Source of the DNA: Corticium candelabrum
Lineage: Eukaryota > Porifera > Homoscleromorpha > Homosclerophorida > Plakinidae
Length of the DNA: 64,000 bases
NCBI RefSeq assembly: GCF_963422355.1
Contig: NC_085088.1
Coordinates: forward strand, 4,641,307 to 4,705,306
Direction of reading: 5' to 3'
Shown: piece by piece, positions 45,436 to 58,237 of the stretch
How positions within the stretch are numbered: position 1 is the first letter of the stretch
Layout of the letters: each line of letters starts with the position of its first letter
The notes under the pieces: model-generated
Told to the model about the DNA's origin: nothing
Seen by the model: only the letters and a program-made list of their open reading frames with translations
Database searches by the model: none
Program-made: the position numbers and the translations under genes

Positions 45436-47160
45436 TGGTCTGTTTGTGTCTGTCTGTCTGTCTGTCTATCTGCTCTCTTTCTCTTTCTGTTTATATGTCT
45501 GTTTTTGCTTGTCTGTCAGTATAAGTCCTGTTTATTTGTCTAAATCTTGCTTTGTTTGCTTGCTTGCATGGCTATAGTATACATAACCACCTGTGACTTG
45601 ATCATGTGGTGGTACAAAAGAACATGGTCAATTTAGTGACTTGCATACCTCATTACTAGTGAACACTTTATTATTAATTAATTGCGTGCATGCATTTGCA
45701 CATATGCAATGAACCATAAGAGCAAGGTGACAATTTGGGTGCTTTTGCAGACTCTAACGGTGTTTTTGCAATTTTTTCTTTCTGAAATGAATCTGTTGTT
45801 CTGTGGCCACATTGGAAAACTAGAACTAGATGCAGCAGGCTTAGCCCTCTCGGTAAGTCTTTCTTATGTCACCATTTTAATCACCAGTCTCACATTACTT
45901 ATTTGCTACAGTTTACTAATGTTACCGGCCTTTCAGTAGGTATGGGCATGTCGGCTGCTTGTGACACTCTGATATCACAGGTAGCAATACAGATTGTAAT
46001 GTTTGGTATTGTCAATGGTATTTTCTCATTTTAGGCATTTGGTGCTAAAAAGTTTTACAAAATTGGAATTATAATTCAGAAAGGTCTTGTTTGTAGTTTT
46101 TGTTCTAAGTAATTTGGATTAAATTGTGAATTTCTATTAGGCATATTGATCTTGTCTTTGGTTATGCTTCCAATCTGGGCTGTTTGGCTGAATGCTGGAT
46201 CTCTTTTGCAAGTTTTGAATCAAGATCCTGAAGTTGTCAAGTTAGTTGACATTACTGAATAACACAAGACATTTGTAATTTGTTCGACAATTACAGCCAG
46301 GCATACAGACTGTAATGTATGGCTAGAGGGACGAACCGAAAGACATGCAATAGGTTGGCAGACAGACAGTATACAAGGGTGGCCAACTGGTCTTAGGTGC
46401 CAAGCAAGTAAAGATTTGGCACCAAGGCTTGAAGTCACTCAATCAGATAGTGACGTCACACTGTGACTGAACAGCTGAACACAAAGCATCTGATTACAAT
46501 TAACACCAATGTAAATCACAGTCACGCCTTTTCTTAGCCTACTACACGTACTGTACTGTAGCTATAATTTCTCGGGTATAGACGGGACTTGACTAACAAT
46601 GTGAGATAATACTGACTATCTGCCTGCTTAGCTGTCTGTTTGCATGCATACGTGTATGTATCATGATGAGTATGTATGTATAAATGTATGTACGTACGGC
46701 GTGTGTATGTACTCTGTAGATAGGTCTATACGTAGGTAGCCTGAAACTAGTCTCGCGCAGGTGTGTCCATGTGGGCATGTCATTTTTGTTTGCACCAGGA
46801 TGCGTTCTTATCCAAACTTGGCCACCCCTGGGTATAGAGTGATGGACATGTGGCATGCATACAGACACAGGACTAGGTTTTGTAATATTATTTATGCTGC
46901 AACAGTGTTCTGGTTCGTGCAGACTGAGAGAGTGAATAGGCAAATTGTATTATGTACATTACGTATAATCAGTTATCACTTTATGATTTTTTTACAATTG
47001 TTTGTTTGTTTTTGGTTTCTGTGCGCAACTGAATTCACTTGTTTAAAGTGTAGTAAATTTTTATTAAACGCATGGTATCCGAATTACATTTAATACCATC
47101 TTGATAGTAGTGTACTCGAATCGGCAATATTCTAACTTCATTTGCACACAGACACACACA

Positions 47161-47206
<46 letters not shown>

Positions 47207-50200
47207 TATGTTAATAGTTTAGTTTTGAAGCATTTCTTATTAATTGTTGATTAATTCTTGTTTATATTAGACAAGCAGCTGTGGTTTGCAAGATACTTAT
47301 TATCGGCTTGCCAGTATGTACACTCACAAGCTGTCATTACAGACATCTTGTAACTGTCCTGTTTGTTGCTACAGGGCAATTTTTTGTACACATTATTGCG
47401 CAAGTATCTCCAAAATCAAGTGAGTATCTCTCTGTACTGACGTATTCATATTGTCAACCACGGATGCTTTACTTGCTTGATTATTACCCACCCCAATGGT
47501 TGGCCAGAGTCAAAGGTCAAGTATGGGATGGTGTCTTCCTCAAACATTGACACCTAAAATTGTTAATTGACGGAAGAGACTTAAACAGCATGCTTCTACA
47601 CTGTGGTAGAGCTTCAAACCACTGCCGCTACCTAAATTGGAGTCACCGATTCTTTCATGGTTGACAGGCTAGAGGAACAAAAAGCACGAGGAGTGAGTGC
47701 CAGGAGAGTTTAGTCAACGGGCATATAGAAGTTGAAGAATGTCAGCATTTCTTCAGACACAAATCTAGCACAAATTAGCATTAATTAAAGGACTAAGAGG
47801 TGTGAAAATCTTAGAGCCTTGGCAAAGTAGTGACTGGCGGCTTACTTGAGGCCTGGGGTAATAATCAAGCGAGTGTACGGTAATTACTTTTTGTGTTTAG
47901 GGAATTGTGAAGCCTGTTGCTGTAATTGGATTCATCATCATACTCATTTCAGCTTTAACTCATTTTATCACTGTTATTTTATTGGATTTGGGATTATTGT
48001 TAGTCTCACAGTTTGTTGACTGAGAGGCTTTAATGCAAGTGCAATATGGTGTTTGTTTTTGAATGTCGATCATTAGGGGTGCTGCTGGATCACTGGTATT
48101 TTGTCAGTTACTACAACCAGTGATTTGCCTTGCTATAATACGATACAAGAAATTAGGCAGGAACACATGGAATGGTAGATAGTTATGAATTGATAGCCAT
48201 TTGGTTTGTTGACATGATGTGTTGTGTTGTGTGTTGATGTAGGTTGGTCGTGGGAATGTGTGGTTGATTGGTGGATGTTCTTACGATTAGGACTTCCCAG
48301 TGTTGCCATGGTGTGTACGGACTGGTGGACCTTTGAAATAGTTGTACTAGTTGCAGGTACTTTTATAGACTCTTGTTTGTAGTGTGCAGACTGACAGACA
48401 AACAGACAGACAGACAGACAAATGCAAGCAGACAGACAGACAGACAGACAGACAGACCACTATTCCTATTAACTATGGTGGTTCAACAATTCTAAGCATC
48501 TCAATTGGAAAGGTTCAGTTTATACAAGAATACTCTGTTGAGACAGCAAAATCAGGAGACAACCTTTGCAAGCAGCTGACTGAGCTGGACGATATTCGAA
48601 GTGCCATGCTATTACTAAGATTGTCACATTCCTCGAATTAATCACTTAGCTCGTTGAGTGACACCAGAACTTCTCAAGGCAGCAGCTGATCTTCACGATC
48701 TTTCAATCAAGGTCAGCATTTACCACTTTGCTTGGTTGCAACTCAATAGATGACACTGCATGGCACCAAGCAACCCAACCAATCAAGTATGGTGGTTTTG
48801 GTTTAATCGGTTGCTTCATTGGCCTTCCTTGCTTCGTGGGCTCATTCTTTGAATGAATTGCCCATTTGTTTTCCAGCTATAAAACCTGAAATAGACAAAG
48901 TTGTCATGTCAACACCCTCCTTTGGCTGTGTAGGTCAGACACTAAATTCAATTGTACCACCATCCCAGTCCTTATTGGAGATGTTGTCTGAGTCAAAGAG
49001 GCTTCAACAGAAGCTCTCAAAAGAAAATGCTAAAATGCAAGCTACTTGCTTAATTGAGAATGCAACTTCACTTTGAGATGGTGCTAGACTTTGCTCTCTG
49101 CAAGGCATAGGTGCAGGCTCTTGGTTGTCTGCTATTCCAACTTTAGGGAAGCTCGCACTTAAACCCTCTGAATTTTGGTTGGCGGCTTACCTGAGACCTG
49201 GACTTTCCTTGCCTTTGTGTGATAATATTGAGACTTGTGACTGTGGACAAGCAGCTGGTGACTCAAGCGGATATCATCAGATTACATGCAAAACAGGGGG
49301 TGGTTCTGTGTGGTCACATGACTTGATCATGTCTGTGTGGTCAGAGTGTCTAAACGGTCTCAAAATTCAACATGAAAAGAGCCAAAAGATGGATATGCAA
49401 CATCTGACAGCTGCCCAGACACTGTTGTTTTGATACTGGTATTGGTTTCAACGTAGAGCTAGATATAGCACTTGCTCATCCATAGAGTTCAGACATATTT
49501 CCAACGTCAGCCACTATGGAGGGAGCAGCTGCTGCTAGAAGGGAAGACAGGAAGTTGGATCGCTATGAGAAAGAAAAACATCTGGTGGGTTGTCTGTGAG
49601 AGTGATTCCACTAGTCTTGGAACATTTTGGAAGATGGGGCAAGAAGGCAGAGACCTATTTAGATGATTTGTCAAAACAATCAAAAGATGACTTGGAAAAT
49701 CAAACAGGGCAGAGTTTAAAGACTATTGGCGTCAAAGAATTGCCATTCATTGCAACGTTGCAATGCCAATGTACTTCTGAAGAAAATCAGTAATGCCTTG
49801 TTGGGACAAGCCAAGTGCCCAGACTCGTAGATGTTCTGTAGAAAAGGGATCACATGATTCCTTTTAACCAATTAATAGTTAAATATATATTGTATTTAGT
49901 TGTTAGTTGTTTTCTCTTGTTTTATTATCATAGGACAAACGTAATTAGCCATTTGCTATTGCATCTTAATTCAAATATGAAAATATATGTATTGACAGAC
50001 AGACAGGCAAATTAAAAGAACAGTCGTGATTTTAAGACATTCTGGTGTAGATGCATGTCGGTAGCTTTGCAAAGATGTAATGCTAGCGTCATTAGCAGAA
50101 AGTTAGCAAGGCTAGGACATTCTAAGATCTTTACAGTTGACAGTTCATTTGCACGTAGTTAAATTATGGCGTCGGCCGTTTGGACCAGACTAGAATGTAA

Positions 50201-50229
50201 TAGTGTTGTTCTTTGAAAATATATGTATT

Positions 50230-50269
<40 letters not shown>

Positions 50270-51927
50270 GGACATCAAGTGTGATATTTACCACCCTTCA
50301 TCTGTTGAGATCGAGTCACATACATCTATTCCTATCACAACAAAAGGAATATCTATTCTGGGAATTCTTGTTGGAAAGGAAGATTTCATGTTACAGGGAT
50401 GTATTGCTATTGCAAAACATGGAGAAAATTATGCCATCAATTACTCACTTTAGGAACTCAGGAAGCTATGTTATTGCTAAGATTCTGTCACTTTCCAAGA
50501 ATGTTTTACTTATCTCAAAGTGTCAAACCCAAAAGCATACAAGCTGCTGCAGTTCTTCATGATAATCTATCTCACTCCACGTTTTCAAATTTGTTACAAA
50601 TCTCTGCCCTTACTGATGAAAGTGGAAGCAAGCAACCGTGCCTATCAGATATGGTGGTTTTGGCTTGACATCATTACAAGAAATATCAAACTTGATTTTG
50701 TGTCCTTGTGGGCTCATTCTGTGCATGAGCTGCCAAAACGTTACGCAGCTTTACAACCTCAGATTGATGTTTGATTATCCTCGAAGAGTCCTGAAAATTC
50801 TGTAGGGCACATTCTTCATGAATGTTTAGATCCTGATCAATCAATGCATGATCTATTGTCTGATAGTAAGCGTCTGCAGCATCATCTGATAGATAAGGTC
50901 ACGAAAGCTCAAGTTAATATTTTATTGGATAAAGAACCTGGAAAGGATTCAGCACAATTACGTTCCTTGCAAGGAAAAGGTGCAGCCTCTTAGCTAAATG
51001 CCATTCCATTAACCCAGAATCTCGCAATCTTACCTGGAAATTTTTGCTTGCGGCATTCATGAGGTTGGGGATGACGATGCCCTTGCCCTTGTTGGCAGAT
51101 GAGTGTGAATGTGAACGTGGAAAAACGATTGATAGAGAAGGGTATCATCTGTTTACTTGTAGAGTTGGAAGTGGACCAGTGTGGTCTCACAACTGTATGG
51201 TTTCTGTGTGGGGAGATTGTCTCAGCCAGCTACATGTACTGTACGACATTGAGCCTATAGATCGCTACACCACTTCCAGTGGAAGGCCAGACATCTGTAT
51301 GATGCGAGGTCATTCTGCATGCCAGCAACAGAATTAGACATAGCTCTATCACATCCATTCAGCAAAGATATCCTATCTACAGCTGCTTATATTGATGGGG
51401 CTGCGGCATCCAGAAGAGAAAAGATTAAACACACAAAGTGTGACTCGATCCCAACTGCTACCAGGAGGGTATGCACCAACAGCAATCCCTTTGGTATTTA
51501 AACATTATGGCAGATGGGTTGATGAGGCTCAACAGTTTTTAATTAACACTGTGTCTCATGTCTTATGATGAGGACGGTCGTCAGAATGCATCCAATTTTA
51601 CAACATATTGGAGACAACGTTTATCAGTTCAATTACAACAATGTAACGCTAGAGTGATTTTCAGGAAGACATCCCACTTACTGGAACATACAAGGAAAGT
51701 CAAGAGAATGAACAATATACACAATTCTTAATGTGCTTTACTGTACAGCCGTATATAGGGCTGGTTTCTGTAGGTTTTAGTTTGATAGAGGTTTACCATT
51801 ATGTGCGATTGGGACAGCAGAGTTGCTTAGTTGTATTGTATGTAGACTTCAATGTTGAAATGTATGTATTAGACAGACAGACAGACAGCCTGTAGTTTGA
51901 AGATTTTAGAAGCTTGTAATTGCTGTG

Positions 51928-51960
<33 letters not shown>

Positions 51961-52667
51961 TAATTGATGTTTTTGAACTCTTACTCTACTGATAACAATC
52001 GCTAACTTTAGGTATGCATAACAATAACAGTCAATGAACAAATGTTGAACGTCTTTATCATACAGAAAATAATCAAAATTGCACTTAGACAACTTTAACA
52101 ACTTTTTAAAATTACACGAGACTTGCAAGACTGTACAACTACAGACAGTTCCTTTCTCCATCTATCTCTAAAGTCTGTTTTGCTGCTTTTTCTATTTGCA
52201 TCTTTTGAAATTTTGGAGATCTTATTGAGATAGTCTTCAGCCATAGGGCCCCAAAAACCAAAGTGTTCAAAAACCAGTGTAATACATGTTGTATCAGATC
52301 CTGCTATAGACTACTGCTGACCTTATTTTGTCATTTTGCGTTTTCTCTCAACTCAGCTGGATAACCTGATACTTTGGCAGCTGATTGTATGGTGTCACAA
52401 GAATGTGGATGAGCAAGTGAAATATCCAGGTCTTTTGTTGAGTGTCCAGTGGGATCATATTTTGTTATATTTGGCCTGTTCTCAGAGTCAGTATACCTAC
52501 TTCTTGGTTCAACTTGATGAGGAGTATTTAACTCGTCTAAACATTTAGCCCAAGTTGACACGATTGTATTGTGTTGCCATACTGGACCACCGCCAAACTT
52601 GCAGGTCAATAGATGATCACCATGTTCATCAAGGCTTAATTGTACCACAATCACAGACAGACAGACT

Positions 52668-52699
<32 letters not shown>

Positions 52700-54089
52700 G
52701 GCGGACAGACAAACAAACTGACAGACAGAGGAACAGACAGACAGGCAGGGTTAATAATAAAGGCACTCCAAGGGTAATTAATAAGCATTTCCTGTTTGTG
52801 ATTTAGGAATGGTGAGCATAGTAGATCTGGGTGCTAGTGTTGTAACATTTCAAGTTATCGCTACAGTCTTCATGGTTTGTTTCCAGCACTCAGTATATTG
52901 ACACTGGTGTAGTGTTTCTTAAAGTGTTGCATTGTGGTTTATGTTGGAAAGGTTCCGTTAGGTTTAGCACTAGCAGCAGCAGTCAGAGTTGGTACATTCC
53001 TTGGAGCCAATCAGCCAACAAAAGCAAAGAGAACGGCATGGGTGTCAATATCTTTAGTTGGTACAACTAAGATTATATGTGAAGCCCAAGTTTTACGTCT
53101 AAAGTTATTAGTACTTATATGTTTTGTAGGGTTGTTCACTGTTTTTATATCGGTGCTGTTGCTATCTCTACGTTCAAGCATCAGCTACATCTTTACTTCA
53201 GACAAGTATATCTCGGAAAGTAGACATAACTAATATCAACTAACTTTGACTTTTGAAATCTTTTAGAGATGTTGTCACTTTAGTGGCAAAGGCTATGCTG
53301 GTAGTTGCACCAATACTAATTGTGGATGGCTTGCAGGTACTGTATAAACGTTCTTGCAAGAATTTGGTGTGACTTTTTCTTTATCTAAATTAAGATAACA
53401 TCTAATATTTCTAAGTACTGTACTTTACGTGCAGAAGGTGTTGATAGAATGGATGTAACCTCGAATACTTCACACAAAAGTCTCGGAAGTTTTGTACACC
53501 AAATCTGTGCCTCGATCGTCTTATCAAAATTAGATTACACCGCAAGGTATTTTCTTCTGAAATACTGAAAGTTAAAACACCAAATCTAACACGTTATGCA
53601 GTAGATATCTGGTCGGACATACCAAATGTTGATAATAATGTGGTTAAATTGTCAGATTTATTGGTGGAGAGACTGCATGCAGGATGTACACTCGTGTATG
53701 ACTTAATTGTTATCACTACTAATTAATTAATTAATTAAAATATTTAAATTATTGAAACCAGCTCTCTGATGCTTTTGAAGGTGTTTGTGTCCAAACTGAT
53801 AAACTCATGTTTTGGGTAGTGAAAATTTATCATTAATTTACAGCTCGTCAGATGAAACATATTTGAACTTTTACTCTATTTTGCACACAATGCATGCACA
53901 ACTAAAAGTATGACTAAAGCATGTCTCATCAATCATGATACTTATGTTAATGGTTTTTACATTATACTAATGATTTCTATATACTGTCTGTATATTTCTT
54001 ATTGATGCTAAGAATGAAGATCTAAGTACATCTTTGTAAATCTGATGGTTGATTATATATGTATATGTGTATGTATGTATGTATGTATG

Positions 54090-54150
<61 letters not shown>

Positions 54151-54806
54151 TTTATGTGTAGGGATCAATCCAAGGCGTCTATCGTGGTGCTGGTCGTCAG
54201 AAAACAGGAGCAGCTTTTAACTTGATTGGCAGCTATTTTGTCGGCTTGCCAATTGGTGTTCCTCTTGCATTGATCGGAAAGAAGGGTATAATAGGTATGG
54301 AAACTATCTATTGAAAGTATAATATAAGTGCTGCTTACGAGCTGCATGGTGATTGCTTTTGTTTAGGATTGTGGATTGGAGTGTTGTGTGGCTTGGTAGT
54401 GATGGTATGTGGAACTAACTGTAATTGCTTTGTATCATAGACTGGGTTTAATACAGTAAAGCTTGAAGAAATTACTGCTAACAGTAAATATTGTATGATT
54501 TAAGTTAAGTTTGCCAACAACTCAGTTACTGTGAGTATTGTATACTGCCATTTATGGGTGTTCTCAGTCTTATTCCTTTTGTCAGTTTGGTTCTTTATCG
54601 ATCCCTTTTTGCCTCTATTCTTTGCTGATGGAATCACAATTTATTGATTGTGACAGTAGGATTCATTTCGTATCATGTTGTTTAGAAACTATTCAAGATG
54701 AGAAACATTTATAGCGTTTTATGCATTTCTACAAGATAGCAGCTGATTAATTGATTAATTAAGTTAACTAATTAATTAATACTGTGTGTGATGTGATAGA
54801 AATAAA

Positions 54807-54838
<32 letters not shown>

Positions 54839-56036
54839 TTATATATGTACAGCTGTATGTATTGATTATTATTGATTTGATAACTTTGAGTAGGGTTACA
54901 CAATGTAAAATATTTAATGTTGTGAGAGTCCTAAAATAGAATTAGCAATTTGCAATGTCAATAGCTTTGTAACATTTTAATATTAATATCTATTTGTTTA
55001 TATAGGCTTTAGGAGGTTTAATTGTTGTTCTCAGACTGGACTGGATAGATGAAGCAATGAAGGTGTTTTTGTTATGTAGCAATTCTGGTCATTATGTTGA
55101 GGTTGTATATGTTTTTGCTTTAATTAAGGCTCAGAAACGAATGGGAGTCGTATCTGATTCGTTGGAAAATTTGTCTGAAGACAACTGTGAACAAACAGAG
55201 ACATGCCTGCAAGGTATGATTATGAATACACACAAATTGTGTGTGTGTGTGTGTGTGTGTTTGTGTTTGGGTTTGTGTGAAGAAGATTTTAGTAATATGC
55301 TCCAACTGCTCTTGTAGTCACAACGTTTTGTATAGCAGCTACATGTACTTGTTTTATTCTGTTGTGCATGTACTCTTGTTGTCTGTTTCAGTTAAAGATA
55401 TTGTTGACCAGAACGAAGACGATGAGAATTCATGTCATGATTCATTGGCTTTACTGGTTGATGAACCATCTGACGTGAACAAAGACCAACGTTGTCTCAA
55501 TAAAACAACAATTGAAGATGCCAGCTTCAAATGTGCAACACAGAATTTCAAATTTGAAATGGAACCTAAGTCGATGATGTCACCATCACAGAAGAGGACA
55601 GCACTCGGTCAAAAACTGTTGCTCTTCTTGGCTGGTGCAATGATAGTTATTGGAGCTGGAATTACCAGCAATTTCTTTTCATATCAAGATCCCAATCTTT
55701 ATAATTCCACCTGCAATGCTTCCTCGTTCCATATCTATTCCACTGGCACTGGGTTACCCTTTGTAACCACTGCAGTAGTGACACTAAGCGTTACAAGTGC
55801 AGCTGGAGCTTTGCCTGTGACATCGCCGAAATACTCTTGTACAACATCATGTGCATTTAGTACAAATACTCCGGTGAGTACCCTACCTTCCTTTCCATCT
55901 ATTACCCTAGAATAGTTCGTGTTGATTTATGCAGGCACTACCTGTTTCTCGAGGCACTGTTCATCCTCGACCTTCAAAAGTGTTGAAATTGTATTCGTCT
56001 AGCTATGCAATTTCTTTGTTTTCAAGACAGCCATGA
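43185..56036 (+). CDS. MATE-family multidrug/organic cation efflux transporter, copy B (SLC47-like)
   Basis: Twenty-one exons matching copy A: 43185-43206, 44816-44916, 45751-45852, 45912-45980, 46035-46083, 46141-46240, 47271-47313, 47375-47419, 47901-47998, 48077-48174, 48243-48356, 52807-52874, 52952-53060, 53130-53205, 53267-53336, 54162-54294, 54367-54404, 55006-55062, 55129-55213, 55392-55873, 55935-56036. The total of 2061 nt encodes 686 residues. Exon lengths equal copy A except for a 3-bp gain in exon 20 and an earlier stop in exon 21. Motifs are those of copy A, for example [33 protein letters not shown] and [16 protein letters not shown]. It has no frameshift or stop, so it is likely functional. 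Intron 1 carries a 1.55-kb foldback, intron 6 a hAT-like insert and intron 11 about 4.4 kb of GACA arrays and retroelement pieces. Substrate unknown. Confidence 0.92.
43228..44774. mobile_element. Long foldback (inverted-repeat) element in MATE-B intron 1
   Basis: Arms of about 745 bp (43228-43974 and 44033-44774) around a loop of about 58 bp. Outer ends are GTCCCGTATCTAGTTTTGGA and its inverse ...CTAGATACGGGAC. Inner ends are ATGCGGCTGGTCTA and TAGACCAGCCGCAT. Arms are roughly 90% similar by eye, with one extra block in the left arm (near 43365-43400). No coding capacity. Intron 1 of MATE-A is only 109 bp and lacks it. Confidence 0.9.
45357..45525. repeat. (CTGT)n array in MATE-B intron 2
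   Basis: CTGT repeats with a CTCTTT-rich interruption, equivalent to the array at 22725-22890 in copy A. Not occupied by retroelement fragments. Confidence 0.9.
46374..46830. mobile_element. hAT-like non-autonomous transposon in MATE-B intron 6
   Basis: Ends are CAAGGGTGGCCAA and the inverse of TTGGCCACCCCTG, typical hAT-style termini, around 457 bp. The paralogous position in copy A (about 23690) reads straight through without it. A clean 8-bp duplication is not evident. Confidence 0.65.
47147..47203. repeat. (CA)n microsatellite in MATE-B intron 6
   Basis: CA dinucleotides with two CAGACA interruptions at the left end. Equivalent to 24561-24606. Confidence 0.9.
48456..49993 (+). pseudogene. 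5'-truncated REL-type retrotransposon in GACA array (F5a)
   Basis: Starts in the RT thumb region (PINYGG..., [29 protein letters not shown]), then [45 protein letters not shown], the zinc knuckle ([20 protein letters not shown]), a PDT...ELDIALAHP motif (about 49415-49485), [18 protein letters not shown] and [20 protein letters not shown]. The 3' UTR ends TGAAAATATATGTATTGACA at about 49994. Several frameshifts. It is the best-preserved C-terminal half in the window. Confidence 0.82.
50018..50228 (+). other. Short retroelement 3' UTR insert in the array
   Basis: About 200 bp without coding content, ending TTGAAAATATATGTATTGAC and followed by GACA repeats. Its 3' end matches the other copies. 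Confidence 0.6.
50272..51872 (+). pseudogene. 5'-truncated REL-type retrotransposon in GACA array (F5b)
   Basis: Begins near the RT thumb ([16 protein letters not shown]), then [53 protein letters not shown], the zinc knuckle ([20 protein letters not shown]), SGRPDI followed after a frameshift by [11 protein letters not shown], and [13 protein letters not shown]. The 3' UTR (51600-51872) ends AAATGTATGTATTAGACAGA. Same orientation as F5a and same gene order. Confidence 0.82.
51965..52654 (-). pseudogene. Minus-strand REL-type retrotransposon C-terminal fragment (F5c)
   Basis: On the minus strand from 52654: [20 protein letters not shown] (second half of the knuckle), [29 protein letters not shown] and [11 protein letters not shown] (PD..D with PN), then [20 protein letters not shown] and [20 protein letters not shown]. 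The 3' flank on its own coding strand is CTGT, opposite to the GACA of the plus copies. The array orientation is therefore fixed by the site, not by the element. Confidence 0.78.
54056..54150. repeat. (TATG)n/(AT)n microsatellite in MATE-B intron 15
   Basis: ATGTATGT repeats passing into a long (AT)n run just upstream of the exon 16 acceptor. Absent from copy A. Confidence 0.9.
55238..55262. repeat. Short (GT)n in MATE-B intron 19
   Basis: About 11 GT units, the short counterpart of 29816-29868. Confidence 0.85.
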
Positions 56037-56418
56037 ATTGCTGAATAGTTGAGTGGTAGTTTGACAATGAAAGATTGTTCACATTTTTTCTATTTTGAAA
56101 TTGGTTTACACACACAAGTCGAACTAAAGTGTATTGGGTTGACAGCATTGCATGCAACTAGCTATAGGGGGTAACGACAGATCTTGTTGAATAGGCTGCA
56201 ATTACCAGTTGATTGTGATATCTTACAATATGGAAGAAAATGCATGTACACCTGACTACTTCATATCTGGTTTACATCATAGTAGACAAATAAATCACTA
56301 AAAAGTATGAAGAACTACCTATTACAATAAGCTATCAAGCATTCAAGCAATAAAACTCTTTGAAAAAATACATTTGGCAATCAAAGACAATCTCCATAAT
56401 CACATCAAACCAGACGAA

Positions 56419-57300
56419 TCAGTTTGAATGTATTTCTCTCTCTGTCCTAATACTTTGCAGTTTTTGATAAATTAATAAACCAGCATACGCATCCGTAGCA
56501 GCATAAACTTGCTGATCAGGACAGAGTGCCACCTCCCAGTTACTCAACCGAACACGATTTTCCTTCGAAAGCTCCAAGTGAAACAGATGCAAAACAAGAT
56601 CTTTCAGACTCCACGTTTCAAATGACCTTAAAATTTTATTTGCCACACAAGAGAGATCAATCACTCCTTGACAATGAATGTCGTAGTCTCGATGAAGCTT
56701 GAAGCTGTCCCCACGAATACCAACACCCAATTTCAATATATCCGGGCTTTCAAGTATTTCCTTGAGCTTGTAAGGAAACGCTTTCATTCGTCTCACTTGA
56801 AATAGATAGCATCGTGTCGACGAAAGACACAACTGCACGAGAGCAGTCGGACATTGCAATGGCGCTTGTCCACGAGTAAACGTTACTTTCCATTCAATGT
56901 CAAATCCCAGCTGTGCGGGTTGTCGGCCAAGAATAGTCTCACATACGAAATCAGCTTCTGCAGCATTGTGTATATATTCAATGGCTCCATTGAACGTCAG
57001 TGGCGGTCTTGATTGTGACGTACATACGGGACACACAGAGCCACCACCACAGTGACTGCTATCGTATGTTTTAGACTTCTTTTTAGGGTCGTCTTCGCAC
57101 GACATCCACGCAGGAAGTCTGCGCGTTTGCAATGTTTTACTAGATATCCGTTCGAACAATCCACCGCTCGCGTTGTCACTATCAGTTGTACTTGTACAGT
57201 TAGCAGCAATATCGACGTCTTTCGTTTGAATCTTGTCTAGTCCTGTTGTCGTCTCCCACCTGTGACTCTCGACTAGACCAGAGTTTGAGTTTGCCGCCAT
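56419..57300 (-). CDS. WRN-type DEDDy 3'-5' exonuclease, single exon
   Basis: 293 codons from ATG 57300 (context ATCATGG) to 56419. An N-terminal region of about 90 residues, polar with a CPVC pair, is followed by the exonuclease fold. Exo I is LGFDIEWKVTF (Asp and Glu catalytic). Exo II is LGVGIRGDSFKLHRDY (Asp). Exo III is VYAATDAYAGLLIY (Tyr-x3-Asp). All four acidic residues and the Tyr are present, so it is likely active. DEDDy enzymes of the WRN group remove nucleotides from 3' ends of DNA. No helicase follows, so it resembles stand-alone WRN-exonuclease-like proteins. It converges on MATE-B (380 bp between stop codons). A truncated pseudogene copy lies at 31028-31690. Confidence 0.9.
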   Translation of the reverse strand: MAANSNSGLVESHRWETTTGLDKIQTKDVDIAANCTSTTDSDNASGGLFERISSKTLQTRRLPAWMSCEDDPKKKSKTYDSSHCGGGSVCPVCTSQSRPPLTFNGAIEYIHNAAEADFVCETILGRQPAQLGFDIEWKVTFTRGQAPLQCPTALVQLCLSSTRCYLFQVRRMKAFPYKLKEILESPDILKLGVGIRGDSFKLHRDYDIHCQGVIDLSCVANKILRSFETWSLKDLVLHLFHLELSKENRVRLSNWEVALCPDQQVYAATDAYAGLLIYQKLQSIRTEREIHSN

Positions 57301-57818
57301 GATAACGGTTTGCAAAAACCCCGTATAATTATCCGGGGTAACTCCGTGACCGGGGCAACTCCGTGGATATCCTAACCTGTTGGAGCGTGAGGCGTCTTAC
57401 CTCCAGTTTAGGATTTAAATCTTTTCTACCATTAGTAAACTACTTGACGTAGGATTATGATTTTTAAAGCAAGTCGATTGCTAAGCAATATGCGGAGTTA
57501 CCCCAAATTACCATATGTGGCTTAGTTAATATTAACTAAATGTTTGGATTTTTAAAATTCTTGTCTTCATAAAATCATATGCAAGTGGTACAGTGTCTAT
57601 CTGTAAATGTCTTTCTAGTTTTTGACACCAGCGCTAGCTGCAGACTGACCAGATCGATGGACAAAAATTGAGCAATAGTAGCCGTGTGACGTCATCATTT
57701 ATATAGCTGCAATGCATCGTTCCTAACAGAACACACTGATAAATAAATAATAAAGGTATTCGACATTCTGCTGTGTTGAATTATCGTTTACGTGTTTTGT
57801 TTCTCTAAGTAATCGCTA
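57301..57818. other. Intergenic, possible exonuclease promoter region
   Basis: Upstream of the exonuclease ATG. Contains repeated GGGGTAACTCCGTG-like words near 57335-57365 and an inverse GCGGAGTTACCCC near 57492, forming a small inverted pair. No gene seen. Confidence 0.4.
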
Positions 57819-58237
57819 AAGTCCGTTCCCGAATAGGAGAATACGTGGGAAAAAACCCGTATCTTCTTTAGCGGACGTCTTTGGAAAGCTCACAAGGAGG
57901 CGGTTCCAGATCAGTTAATGAATACTGTAGGACACGCGCTTGGCCCTACCCTGCTCCTTCATTTACACCAGATGTCAGATAACTTCAAAGTCACCGCTAC
58001 AACGCCCACTACTTGAAAGCTGACGCGGACGTACTTTGAATTGTGGATTGATAAGAAAACAGCTGTAGCTAGCAAGCTTATGTAGTTGAAGTATTGACTT
58101 AACCTTTGAACGTAAGTTCATAGCGAAACGTGTCTATTCTGAAACCGTTTAAGTAATTAACTACGCCCATCTCAGCTCTTCAATTCTTTATCCACTAACC
58201 TCAGTTCTCACGTATTCTCCTATTCGGAAACGGACTC
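57819..58237. mobile_element. About 420-bp MITE with inverted termini
   Basis: AGTCCGTTCCCGAATAGGAG... at the left and its inverse ...CTCCTATTCGGAAACGGACT at the right, arms of about 33 bp with few mismatches. No coding capacity. Superfamily not determinable from the ends. Confidence 0.75.

Larger units (their letters stand above)
48393..52755 (+). repeat. (GACA)n array in MATE-B intron 11 filled with larger retroelement fragments
   Basis: GACA arrays at about 48393-48455, 49994-50010, 50231-50270, 51873-51890, 51930-51960 and 52654-52745 bracket three retroelement pieces, two plus and one minus. The left flank (TGTGCAGACTGACAGACAAA) and right flank (GGCAGGGTTAATAATAAAGG) match those of the array in MATE-A intron 11, so the same ancestral array has been filled differently in the two paralogues. 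Confidence 0.88.
43105..57090 (+). repeat. Segmental duplication, copy B part 2 (partner 21978-31690)
   Basis: Collinear with copy A part 2, expanded by an intron-1 foldback element and by larger retroelement fragments in intron 11. It continues past the copy A breakpoint into the 5' part of the exonuclease. Confidence 0.9.
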
